A stretch of DNA of 64,000 nt from Blastococcus saxobsidens DD2. Its GTDB lineage: Bacteria > Actinomycetota > Actinomycetes > Mycobacteriales > Geodermatophilaceae. Location of the stretch: assembly GCF_000284015.1 (NCBI RefSeq), contig NC_016943.1, forward strand, positions 1,839,541 to 1,903,540. The letters are read 5' to 3'. The translations under genes were made by a program, and so were the position numbers. The notes below the pieces were generated by a model, which saw only the letters and a program-made list of their open reading frames with translations, was not told the origin of the DNA and made no database searches. This document shows positions 24,087 through 31,866 of the stretch, one piece after another; the first letter of the stretch is position 1; every line of letters begins with the position of its first letter.

Positions 24087-25017
24087 GCAGACTCTGGCGG
24101 AGGTGTGGGGGCTGGTCCCGGCAGTCCTCGGGATCGTGGCGGTCGGTCTGGTCCTGGGCGTCGTGGTGGCGGCGGTCGACCGCGTCGTCGTCTTCGGCGC
24201 GGCGGGGGCCGCTGTCGGGCCGATCCGCTCGAGCGCGCGTCTGCTGGTCGAGCAGCGGCGGACGACTCTGGCGCCGGACCGACTGCTGTGGCGGATCGGA
24301 TGCGTCGCCGTGCTGACACTGGCGCTGCTGTCTCTGGCGGTGGTGCCCGTGGGCGGTCGGACGCTGTGGTCGACCAGCGCCGATCTCGTGTGGTTCAACG
24401 CCATGGAGGCGTTGCTGTGGGCGGCGGTGTGGCTGGTCGGGTGGGGTCCGAACGCGGTCCATGCCCTGACCGGTGGATACCGGTTCCTCGCCCAGGGCCT
24501 GGCCTACGAGTTGCCGCTGATGTTCGCGCTCATCACGGCTGGCCTGGGGGCCGGCTCACTGCGCACGACGGACGTCGTGGCCGCGCAGGAGAGCCTGTGG
24601 TTCGTGGTCACGATGCCGGTCGCCTTCCTGGTCTTCGTGGCCAGCGCCGCGGCCTTCGCCTTCTGGGGGCCGTTCGCCGCACCGGCCGCAGCTGACATCG
24701 CCGGCGGCGTCACCTCGGAACTGTCCGGGGTGGACCGGCTGCTGGTGGAGGCCGGTCGCGCCGTCTTCCTCGGCGCGAGCGCGGCCATGGCGGCCGCACT
24801 GTTCCTCGGCGGCGACTCCGGCCCCTGGTTGCCCGGCCCGCTGTGGCACCTGCTGAAGACGCTGGCCGTCGTCGCTGCTCTGGTCTGGGTGGGACGACGG
24901 ATGCCGGTGCTGCGGCCCGATCGCACGGTGGAGGTCGGGTGGATGGTCCTGGTCCCGCTGACGCTATTGCAGGCGCTGGTCGTCGCTGTGCTGGTCCTGA
25001 ACGGGTTCTACGCGTGA
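24079..25017 (+). CDS. NuoH-like membrane subunit
   Basis: This 312-residue membrane protein has about eight helices and is recognisable as NuoH/ND1 from Gly-Pro-Asn-Ala-Val-His-Ala-Leu-Thr-Gly-Gly-Tyr-Arg-Phe-Leu-Ala-Gln-Gly, then Ala-Tyr-Glu-Leu-Pro. The latter holds the glutamate at the start of the proton path. The usual cytoplasmic Glu-Arg-Lys motif that contacts NuoB/D is replaced by Val-Asp-Arg-Val. In complex I this subunit frames the quinone channel. Loss of the contact motif while keeping the in-membrane Glu fits a membrane arm without the usual redox partner. ATG 24079 overlaps the preceding stop by 8 bp. Confidence 0.85.
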   Translation: MPEQTLAEVWGLVPAVLGIVAVGLVLGVVVAAVDRVVVFGAAGAAVGPIRSSARLLVEQRRTTLAPDRLLWRIGCVAVLTLALLSLAVVPVGGRTLWSTSADLVWFNAMEALLWAAVWLVGWGPNAVHALTGGYRFLAQGLAYELPLMFALITAGLGAGSLRTTDVVAAQESLWFVVTMPVAFLVFVASAAAFAFWGPFAAPAAADIAGGVTSELSGVDRLLVEAGRAVFLGASAAMAAALFLGGDSGPWLPGPLWHLLKTLAVVAALVWVGRRMPVLRPDRTVEVGWMVLVPLTLLQALVVAVLVLNGFYA

Positions 25018-25030
25018 GGAGGAGGAGACG

Positions 25031-25612
25031 ATGCTGAGCGAGCTCTCCGGCTGGGCGGTCACGGCCGTCGCCGTCCTCGGGGTTCTGTCGGTTGCCGCGG
25101 GAGTCGCCGTGTTCGTCGTCGACTCGATGGCGCGGGCGACCTTCGCCCTGCTGGCGTCGTTCCTCGCCGTGGCGGGCATCCTGCTCGCCCTCGACCTGGT
25201 CTACCTGGCCGTCGTGACGGCGCTGATGATGACGATCGAGATGGCGATCATGGCCGTCTTCATGATCATGTTCATGATGAACCCGGCCGGGCTCATGCCG
25301 ATGACGATGGTGCACAACGCCAAAGGTTCGGCCGGAACGGGTGCGGGTGCGTTCGTCGTCCTCGTCGTCGGCATCTGGACGATCGACTGGCCGATGCCGG
25401 ACCCGGAGCGCCCGGCTGACAGCACCCGCCAGCTCGGGGAGGCGATCATGGGCAGCCACATGCTCGTCATGCTGGTGATCGGCATCGGGCTGTTCGCCAC
25501 GATCCTGGCCGGCACCGTCCTGGCCACCGCGCGCGGCCGCTACGACCGCTTCGGCGCCGGCCTGACGGCGAAGCGCCCGGACGACCCGGTGCCCGGGGGA
25601 CTGCGCCGATGA
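25031..25612 (+). CDS. NuoJ-like membrane subunit
   Basis: The 193-residue protein has five hydrophobic segments. Phe-Ala-Leu-Leu-Ala-Ser-Phe-Leu-Ala-Val-Ala-Gly-Ile-Leu and the Met-rich Leu-Met-Met-Thr-Ile-Glu-Met-Ala-Ile-Met-Ala-Val-Phe-Met-Ile-Met-Phe-Met segment fit NuoJ/ND6 helices 2-3, where typical NuoJ has Tyr-x-Gly-Ala-Val/Ile. That region is unusually rich in Met (about ten in 30 residues), with Glu at position 72 or so. Normally NuoJ couples the quinone site to the antiporter units through a pi-bulge helix. GAGGAGGAGA precedes ATG 25031. It overlaps the nuoK-like gene by 4 bp. Confidence 0.82.
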   Translation: MLSELSGWAVTAVAVLGVLSVAAGVAVFVVDSMARATFALLASFLAVAGILLALDLVYLAVVTALMMTIEMAIMAVFMIMFMMNPAGLMPMTMVHNAKGSAGTGAGAFVVLVVGIWTIDWPMPDPERPADSTRQLGEAIMGSHMLVMLVIGIGLFATILAGTVLATARGRYDRFGAGLTAKRPDDPVPGGLRR

Positions 25613-25926
25613 CCGCCGAGATGGTCCTGCAGATCGTACTGACCGTCGCCGCGGGTCTGATCGGTGTCGGGCTTTTCGGGGCGTTGTCCCAGCAGACGAT
25701 CGTCATGGTGATGATGGGCCTCGAGCTCGTCCTCAACGGTGTGCTGCTGGCCGGGGGAGCGGCCTGGTACTTCCTCGCGCCGGAGCTGCCCGACGCCCAG
25801 GTGCTGGTCGTCGTGGCGCTGGTGGTCATGGCGGTGGAGATGGCCATGGGCTTCGCCGTCACCGTCGCCTTCTATCGAGCTCGGCAGCTCGACATGATCG
25901 ACATGGCGTCGGACCTGCGCGGATGA
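25609..25926 (+). CDS. NuoK-like membrane subunit
   Basis: The 105-residue, three-helix NuoK/ND4L-type protein keeps both key glutamates of the proton path: Met-Gly-Leu-Glu-Leu-Val-Leu-Asn in helix 2 and Ala-Val-Glu-Met-Ala-Met-Gly-Phe in helix 3. These link NuoH/J to the NuoN half-channel. Its length is normal. ATG 25609 sits in an ATGA overlap with the nuoJ-like stop, and its own stop overlaps the nuoL-like start in the same way, so translation is coupled. Confidence 0.87.
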   Translation: MTAEMVLQIVLTVAAGLIGVGLFGALSQQTIVMVMMGLELVLNGVLLAGGAAWYFLAPELPDAQVLVVVALVVMAVEMAMGFAVTVAFYRARQLDMIDMASDLRG

Positions 25927-27860
25927 GCGCCGTCCTCGGCGCCCTGGTGCTGCTCCCCGCCCTGACCGGTGCGGGGCTGCTGGTTACCGGTCGGCGGGCC
26001 GATCGCGTCGCCGGAGCGCTGGCCGTGGCCGTCACCGCGGCAGGTGTGGTGGTGGCTGCGCTGGTGGCCGGGACCCGGCCGCGGCTGTCTGTGCCGTTCC
26101 TCGGGATCGTCGAGGGCGGGGATCTGCGCCTGGTCGTCGACGGGCTCTCCGCCGTGCTCGTCGTCCTGGTGGCCGGCATCGCCCTGCTGGTCACCGTGTT
26201 CGCCGTCGTGGACCTGTCGGCGGATGCCGCTCGGGGGCGGTTCTTCGGCTACCTGCTGCTGTTCGTCGCGGCCATGCTGGCGACGGTCACCGCGGCAACC
26301 TTGCCCACGCTCCTCCTGGCCTGGGAGGTCATGGGCGCGACCTCCTACGCGCTCATCGGCTACCACTGGGAGGAGCCGGGCAAGCTGGCCGCCGGCACCC
26401 GGGCGTTCATGACCACCCGGGCCGGTGACCTCGGCCTATACGTCGCCGCCGGGGCGGCGCTGGCGGCGACCGGGAGCCTGGTGCTGACTGACCTGGAGAG
26501 CGCGGACGGCGGCTGGGCGGACGTGGCCGCCGCCGGCGTGCTGGTCGCCGCGCTGGGCAAGTCGGCGCAGCTGCCCTTCTCGGCCTGGCTCTCGGCCGCG
26601 ATGCAGGGGCCGAGCCCGGTGAGCGCGCTGCTGCACTCGGCCACGATGGTGGCCGCCGGCGGGTACCTGCTCATCCGGATGCAGCCGCTGCTCGCGGCGA
26701 CCGGCTGGGCCGCGACGGCGGCGGCGTGGACCGGGGCGCTGACCGCCCTGGTCCTGGGCGCGGTGGCCGTGGCGCAAACTGACCTCAAGCAGCTGCTCGC
26801 GGCCAGCACCGCCGCGCAGATCGGCTTCGTCGTCCTCGCCGCCGGGGTGGGCGCCACCGCAGGCGGCACCGCCCAGCTGGTCGCGCACGCCGCGGTCAAG
26901 GCCGGGCTGTTCGTCGCCGCCGGGGCCTGGCTCACCGCGCTCGGCACCAAGAATCTGGCTGACCTGCGTGGCGCCGCCCGTCGGTATCCAGGAATGGGAG
27001 CAGCGGCCACCGTCGCTGCCCTCGCTCTGGCCGGTGTACCGCCGCTGTCGCTGTGGGCCACCAAGGACGAGGTACTCGCCGGTGTCGACGGAACGGCCCT
27101 GCGGGTGGTGGGCCTTGCCGCCGCCGCGGTCTCGGCGGTCTACGCCGGTCGGATCCTGGCCGTCGTCCTCGCCCGGCCGACGGGGGACGAGGCGTTCGAC
27201 GAGGAGGAGCCGGGCACCCGGCGCGTCCCGGCCCTGACCACGGTAGTCGCCGGCGTGCTGGCCGTTCTCGCCGCCGGGCTGGGTGTGCTCGCGCTGCCGG
27301 CCGTGGCCGAGAAACTCAAGGCGGTCCTGGACGTGGAGGGGGAGCCGTCCCCGGGGCTGGGGGAGCTGCTGCTCTCCGGGACGCTCGCGCTGGTGGCCCT
27401 GGGGCTGACCGTCGCCGTGGTCCGGGCCCGCCCTGCCGTCATGGAGCAGCTCTCCCGGGGTCCGCTGGCCTCGTGGGCCGGGCTGGGACGGCTGTTGTCG
27501 CCCCGGCCGGCCATGGCTGTCGGCCGCGCTCTGGCAGTCGTCGACGACAAGCTGATCGACCGGGCCGTCATGGGGGTGGCCCTTGGCGCCCGTCGGCTCG
27601 CCGGTATGGCGTCCCGGGCGGACGACAGCGTCCTGGACGGCGCGGTGTCCGGCGTCGCCGCGGCGACCCGCCGCACCGCGGCCGGCTCCGCGCGGATCGA
27701 CACGGGCGTGGTGGACGGCCTCGTCCGTGCCACGGCGAGGGCGTTCCGCCGCGCGGGGAGCGCCGCCCGCCGTCCGCAGACCGGGCTGCTGCACCAGTAC
27801 TACGCCCAGGCCGTCGTCGGTCTGGGGTTCCTGCTCGTCCTGCTGCTCGTGGTGAGGTAG
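25923..27860 (+). CDS. NuoL-like proton/cation antiporter subunit
   Basis: The 645-residue, 14-16-helix member of the Mrp/NuoL family keeps channel residues that matter in complex I: Leu-Ala-Trp-Glu-Val-Met in helix 5, Ala-Leu-Gly-Lys-Ser-Ala-Gln-Leu-Pro-Phe in helix 7, His in Ala-Leu-Leu-His-Ser-Ala-Thr-Met-Val, and Thr-Asp-Leu-Lys-Gln-Leu-Leu-Ala-Ala-Ser. The C-terminal portion after residue 480 is long and Arg/Ala-rich and includes the lateral-helix region. An ion-pumping function therefore looks possible. It starts at ATG 25923 inside an ATGA overlap. The length is near that of standard NuoL (about 610-640). Confidence 0.9.
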   Translation: MSAVLGALVLLPALTGAGLLVTGRRADRVAGALAVAVTAAGVVVAALVAGTRPRLSVPFLGIVEGGDLRLVVDGLSAVLVVLVAGIALLVTVFAVVDLSADAARGRFFGYLLLFVAAMLATVTAATLPTLLLAWEVMGATSYALIGYHWEEPGKLAAGTRAFMTTRAGDLGLYVAAGAALAATGSLVLTDLESADGGWADVAAAGVLVAALGKSAQLPFSAWLSAAMQGPSPVSALLHSATMVAAGGYLLIRMQPLLAATGWAATAAAWTGALTALVLGAVAVAQTDLKQLLAASTAAQIGFVVLAAGVGATAGGTAQLVAHAAVKAGLFVAAGAWLTALGTKNLADLRGAARRYPGMGAAATVAALALAGVPPLSLWATKDEVLAGVDGTALRVVGLAAAAVSAVYAGRILAVVLARPTGDEAFDEEEPGTRRVPALTTVVAGVLAVLAAGLGVLALPAVAEKLKAVLDVEGEPSPGLGELLLSGTLALVALGLTVAVVRARPAVMEQLSRGPLASWAGLGRLLSPRPAMAVGRALAVVDDKLIDRAVMGVALGARRLAGMASRADDSVLDGAVSGVAAATRRTAAGSARIDTGVVDGLVRATARAFRRAGSAARRPQTGLLHQYYAQAVVGLGFLLVLLLVVR

Positions 27861-27862
27861 TC

Positions 27863-29461
27863 GTGCTGCTGACCGTCGTGATCTTCCTGCCGTTGCTGGC
27901 TGCTGCTGTGCTGCTGGCAGTCCCGAGGATTCCCGGTCGCGCGGCGATCGGGGTGTGGGTGGCTGCCTCCGCCGTCGACCTGGCGCTGGTCGGCTGGATG
28001 TGGTGGCGCTTCGAGCCCGGCGAGGGAGCCTCGGGCGTCGTCGACGGCCTGGCGTACGAGGCCGACCTGCAGTGGATCCCCACCGTCGATGCGGGCTACC
28101 ACGTCGGCGTCGACGGGCTCTCCCTGCCGCTGCTGGCCCTGACCGGGGTGCTGTTCCTGGCCTGCGCCATCTACTCACTGCGGGAGCCTGACCGGCCGCA
28201 CACCTACGCCGCGCTGTTCCTCTTCCTCCAGACCGCCTGCCTGGGCACGTTCGCCTCACTCGACCTGATCCTGTTCTTCGTCTTCTTCGACCTGTCGATC
28301 GTCGGGATGTACTTCGTCATCGCCGGCTGGGGGCACGGCAACGCCCGGCGCAGCGCGCTCAAGTTCTTCCTCTACACCTTCATCGGGTCGCTGGCACTGC
28401 TCGTGGGCTTCATCGGGCTGTTCCTCGGCAGCGAGGAGCGCACCTTCGACATGGTGGCGCTCGCGGAGAACCCGCCGCTCGCGGACTCCCCGGTCGCCGG
28501 CGGACTGGTCCTACTGGCGATCGGCCTGGGGCTGGCGGTGAAGACGCCGCTGTTCCCGTTCCACACCTGGCTGCCCGACGCGCACACCGACGCCCCGGCC
28601 GCCGGGTCGGCTGTGCTCGCCGGGATCCTGTTGAAGCTCGGGACCTACGGGTTCGTGCGGATCGCCATGCCGATCCTTCCCGAGGCCTGGCAGCGGTGGG
28701 CCATGGTGGCCGTCGTCGTCGGGGTGATCAGCGTGCTGTGGGGCGCCTTCGTGGCGCTTGCCCAGACCGACGTCAAGCGGATGATCGCCTACACCTCGGT
28801 CAACCACATGGGTTACGTGCTGCTCGGCCTGGGCGCGGCCGGCCTGGTCGCCTCCGCCGACGAGGGGGCGCGAACCGTGGCCACGGTGGGGGCGATGTAC
28901 CAGATGGTCAGCCACGGCCTGCTCACCGGCGCGCTCTTCCTGCTCAGCGGCGTCCTGTGGTCTCGCGGACACACTTACGCCTTCGACCGCTGGGGCGGCC
29001 TGGCGCGGCCGGCGCCGGTCTTTGCCGCCTGCTTCGCGATCGCTGCATTCGGCTCCCTGGGGCTACCCGGCTTCTCCGGGTTCATCGCCGAGTTCCAGGT
29101 GTTCACCGGCGCCCTACAGGCCGCGCCGGTGGCCACGGTGAGCGCCGTCGTCGGCATCCTGGTCACCGCCGGACTGTTCCTGCTGGCCCTGCAACGGCTG
29201 CTCACCGGCGACACCGTCGTCCCATCCGAGGCAGACCCCGACAAGCCGGGGGAGGGCCCGGGTCTGGACCGTGCGGACGGCACGACGGCGACCGCCACCC
29301 GGCCGCGGACAGCGACCCGGATGCAGGACCTGCGTGGTCACGAAGTGGCCGCGATCGCCCCACTCCTCCTACTCGCCCTGGTCCTGGGGCTCCTTCCGCG
29401 TGCCCTGCTGGACGTGCTGGAGCCGGCCGCCATGGCGGTGGTGGAGCTGGTGAGCCGGTGA
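27863..29461 (+). CDS. NuoM-like antiporter subunit
   Basis: The 532-residue antiporter-type membrane subunit (complex I subunit M/ND4 type) is clearly identified by Leu-Lys-Phe-Phe-Leu-Tyr-Thr-Phe-Ile-Gly-Ser, Phe-Pro-Phe-His-Thr-Trp-Leu-Pro-Asp-Ala-His-Thr, and Tyr-Thr-Ser-Val-Asn-His-Met-Gly-Tyr. The helix-7 lysine (Ala-Val-Lys-Thr-Pro-Leu) and helix-8 lysine are kept. The helix-5 glutamate of normal NuoM (Trp-Glu) is Asp here (Phe-Phe-Asp-Leu-Ser). GTG 27863 was chosen because it lies 2 bp after the nuoL-like stop with GAGG upstream; the open frame extends further only within the neighbour. Confidence 0.9.
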   Translation: MLLTVVIFLPLLAAAVLLAVPRIPGRAAIGVWVAASAVDLALVGWMWWRFEPGEGASGVVDGLAYEADLQWIPTVDAGYHVGVDGLSLPLLALTGVLFLACAIYSLREPDRPHTYAALFLFLQTACLGTFASLDLILFFVFFDLSIVGMYFVIAGWGHGNARRSALKFFLYTFIGSLALLVGFIGLFLGSEERTFDMVALAENPPLADSPVAGGLVLLAIGLGLAVKTPLFPFHTWLPDAHTDAPAAGSAVLAGILLKLGTYGFVRIAMPILPEAWQRWAMVAVVVGVISVLWGAFVALAQTDVKRMIAYTSVNHMGYVLLGLGAAGLVASADEGARTVATVGAMYQMVSHGLLTGALFLLSGVLWSRGHTYAFDRWGGLARPAPVFAACFAIAAFGSLGLPGFSGFIAEFQVFTGALQAAPVATVSAVVGILVTAGLFLLALQRLLTGDTVVPSEADPDKPGEGPGLDRADGTTATATRPRTATRMQDLRGHEVAAIAPLLLLALVLGLLPRALLDVLEPAAMAVVELVSR

Positions 29462-30927
29462 CCGGCATGTCCGTGGGCGGCGAGCGGGTGCTCGCACTGC
29501 TTCCCGAACTGCTCCTGCTTCTCGGCGCCGTCGGCGGCCTGCTGCTGGGCCTCTGGACGCCGCAGCACCGGCAGTGGCGGGTCCGGCTCCTGGTCACCGC
29601 CGCCTGTCTGGCCAGCGCGATCGCCGCTGCTGTCGCGCTGTCCGAGCCTGCGGAGCGGGTGTTCGAGGGCACCTGGGTCATCGACACCACCACCGGCGTC
29701 GTCCGGATCGTGGTCGCTCTCGGTGTGGCAGTCCTGGTCTGGTTGGCGTCGGCCTCGCTGGCCGGGCACCCGCGGGAGACCGAGGCCTACGTCCTCATGC
29801 TGCTCGGTGGGCTCGGCAGCATCGCGCTGGCCGCCAGCGGCGACCTGCTGCTGCTCGTCGCCGGCTACCTGCTGGCCAGCGTCCCGCTGTATGCGCTGGC
29901 CGGCTTCGCCAAGGACTCCGCGGGTGTCGAGGCGACGATGAAGTACTACCTGATGGGTGCCTTCGTCGGCGTGCTGATGCTCGTCGGCGTCGCCGCCCTG
30001 GTGCTCGCCGCCGGTACGACCAGCTACTTCGACCTCGCCGCGCAGCTCCCGGACGCCTCCCCGGCCCTCCTCGCGGTGGGCATCCTCGGCGTGCTCGCCG
30101 GGGTCGCCTTCAAGGCCGGCGCCGTGCCGGTGCACTTCTGGGTACCCGACGTCACGGCCGGCACCACACCGCCGATGGCCGCCTACCTCACCACGATCCC
30201 GAAGATCGGCGCGGTCGCCGCCGCCTTCCGCCTGCTGGCCGAGCCGTTCGCCGACGTCCCGCTCGACGTGCCCTTGCTGGTCGCCGTCATCGCCGCAGCC
30301 AGCATGACCCTGGGCAACCTGGCCGCCTTCAACCAGACCGACGTCCTGCGGCTGCTGGCCTACTCCACGGTCAGCCAGGTGGGCTACCTGTTCATGGTCG
30401 TCGCCGTCGCCGCCCGCACCGATCTCGCCGTCCCGGCCTTGGCGATCTACCTGGCCGGCTATGCCGTCACCAACATCGGCGCGTTCGCCGCCGTCGCGGC
30501 GGTCCCGGCCGCGCGCACGATCAACGACTGGGCGACCGCGGTCGGGCGCCACCGATGGCTCGTCGTCGGCCTCGTCGTCTGCCTGCTCGGCCTGGTCGGA
30601 ACACCACCGACCGCCGTCTTCGTCGGCAAGCTCGCCGTCTTCACCGCCGCGTGGGACGGTGCGCTGGCGTGGTTGGTCGTCGTAGCAGCCATCAACACGG
30701 TGGCGAGCCTCTTCTACTACCTTCGCTGGATCGCCCCCGCGTTCGCCGGGGTGCCGGCAGCACCGTCTATGCAGGAGGGGGCGGGCAGAGGTCCACGGAC
30801 CGCGGCGGGCACGGCGCAGCGGACCCGGCGTGGCGTCCCGACCGGATTGCTGCACGGAGCCGCGGTCATGTCCCTGCTCCTCGGTCTGGGATCGGGGTGG
30901 TGGCTCGCCTTCGCCTTGTCAACCTGA
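29458..30927 (+). CDS. NuoN-like antiporter subunit
   Basis: The 489-residue NuoN/ND2-type subunit is identified by Thr-Met-Lys-Tyr-Tyr-Leu-Met-Gly-Ala-Phe, Phe-Lys-Ala-Gly-Ala-Val-Pro-Val-His-Phe-Trp-Val-Pro-Asp-Val, and Leu-Ala-Tyr-Ser-Thr-Val-Ser-Gln-Val-Gly-Tyr. The helix-7 lysine remains, but the helix-5 glutamate normally found in Leu-Glu-Leu-Leu-Ser-Leu-Pro-Leu-Tyr is absent (Gly-Tyr-Leu-Leu-Ala-Ser-Val-Pro-Leu-Tyr). The helix-8 lysine is Arg (Asp-Val-Leu-Arg-Leu-Leu). The C-terminal tail has a basic loop before the final helix. GTG 29458 overlaps the previous stop; ATG 29467 is possible. It ends the operon. Confidence 0.9.
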   Translation: MTGMSVGGERVLALLPELLLLLGAVGGLLLGLWTPQHRQWRVRLLVTAACLASAIAAAVALSEPAERVFEGTWVIDTTTGVVRIVVALGVAVLVWLASASLAGHPRETEAYVLMLLGGLGSIALAASGDLLLLVAGYLLASVPLYALAGFAKDSAGVEATMKYYLMGAFVGVLMLVGVAALVLAAGTTSYFDLAAQLPDASPALLAVGILGVLAGVAFKAGAVPVHFWVPDVTAGTTPPMAAYLTTIPKIGAVAAAFRLLAEPFADVPLDVPLLVAVIAAASMTLGNLAAFNQTDVLRLLAYSTVSQVGYLFMVVAVAARTDLAVPALAIYLAGYAVTNIGAFAAVAAVPAARTINDWATAVGRHRWLVVGLVVCLLGLVGTPPTAVFVGKLAVFTAAWDGALAWLVVVAAINTVASLFYYLRWIAPAFAGVPAAPSMQEGAGRGPRTAAGTAQRTRRGVPTGLLHGAAVMSLLLGLGSGWWLAFALST

Positions 30928-31298
30928 CCGAGGACGACGACCCCGGACGTCGGTGCATCAACTCGGCGAAAGAAGTGGAGTGCAAAGCGATGCCCGCGTC
31001 GACCTGCCGTCGGTCGGTGGCGCGACTGACGGCGATGTCGCGGCGAGCAGCAGTCATGCGGCTTGCAGGCAGACAGCACGGACGCCGAGGGCGTCGGCCA
31101 GCAGCCCGCCGACGCCGGGGCCGACTGCGGCCACTCCCGCCAGAGCGGTCCACGCGGAACGCATCGCCCGTGGGTGCGGTCGGTGACGTGTGACTGGAGC
31201 AGGTTGGGTGGACCTCAACGGCGTCGCAATTTCGCAGCGTTCCGCGACGAACTGACTCTGGCTAGCGGGCGACTGCGCCGCCCCGCGGTCTGAGGAAC
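30928..31298. other. Gene-poor stretch after the Nuo-like operon
   Basis: No intact gene. On the minus strand around 31054-31165 a frame reads Leu-Ala-Gly-Val-Ala-Ala-Val-Gly-Pro-Gly-Val-Gly-Gly-Leu-Leu-Ala-Asp-Ala-Leu-Gly, like the conserved helix 5 region of a drug-type major facilitator transporter. It is probably a gene scrap. No terminator for the operon was clear. Confidence 0.35.
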
Positions 31299-31502
31299 TC
31301 AGACCTGACGAAGATTGGCGGGACCGACCGCGGCCAGCAGGGCGACCACCTTTGCCAGCTCGCTCAATTCGCCGCGGCAGGCAGCGCACTTGTTCAAGTG
31401 CGACCTGACGGTGGCCCGCTCCTCGGCGTCGCCGTGGCCTAATGCGAAGACGCCGAGCTGCTCTCGCAGCTCACGATGGGTCTCGCGAGGTGAGTACCTC
31501 AC
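31299..31502 (-). CDS. Small zinc-finger anti-sigma-like protein (zf-HC2)
   Basis: The 67-residue protein has His-Leu-Asn-Lys-Cys-Ala-Ala-Cys-Arg-Gly-Glu-Leu near residues 35-46. This is the His-x3-Cys-x2-Cys zinc motif of anti-sigma factors of the zf-HC2/ZAS type, followed by a short helix. Such proteins bind ECF sigma factors. No sigma-factor gene is next to it, and it lacks a membrane anchor, so it is either a stand-alone anti-sigma domain or a truncated leftover. The GTG 31502 start has GGGAGG at a good distance. Confidence 0.75.
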   Translation of the reverse strand: MRYSPRETHRELREQLGVFALGHGDAEERATVRSHLNKCAACRGELSELAKVVALLAAVGPANLRQV

Positions 31503-31866
31503 GGTGCCACCTCCCGGACTCCGTTGAGGTCTTCCACGTTGCGGTCTTGAGCAGCTCTATTAAGCAGGATAGTAGCGGGGGTTGAGCCGCCTCGGCCAAT
31601 CCGGCACACGCGACTGTCAAGCAGATTCGCGGGCGTCCGCTGGTGGCCCCGTCCCGGGAGCAGGACTCGAGAGGGTCGAGGTATGCGGTTTTGCCGTGTT
31701 GCAGGCAAGCCGGTCCACGGTCCCAGGAACGAAGTCCGCTCCATCCCGGTCGAGGTCACCCCCGATCGGTAGGTCGGGACGGTGGGCAGTCAGCAGGGAG
31801 GCTCCCGGTTCCTCGGATTCCTGCGGCCCGGGGGCCAATTGCGGAGGGCACGGCGAAGGTGCCGGT
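31503..31866. other. Gene-free stretch
   Basis: No supported gene; it should hold the promoter of the small zinc-finger gene. I looked for a sigma-factor gene partner here and did not find one on either strand. Confidence 0.35.

Noticed and set aside
22606-30927. Reading the operon as the normal respiratory complex I (nuoA-N)
   Set aside because: The gene set lacks all recognisable redox subunits and NuoH lacks its Glu-Arg-Lys motif, so a standard complex I label would mislead.
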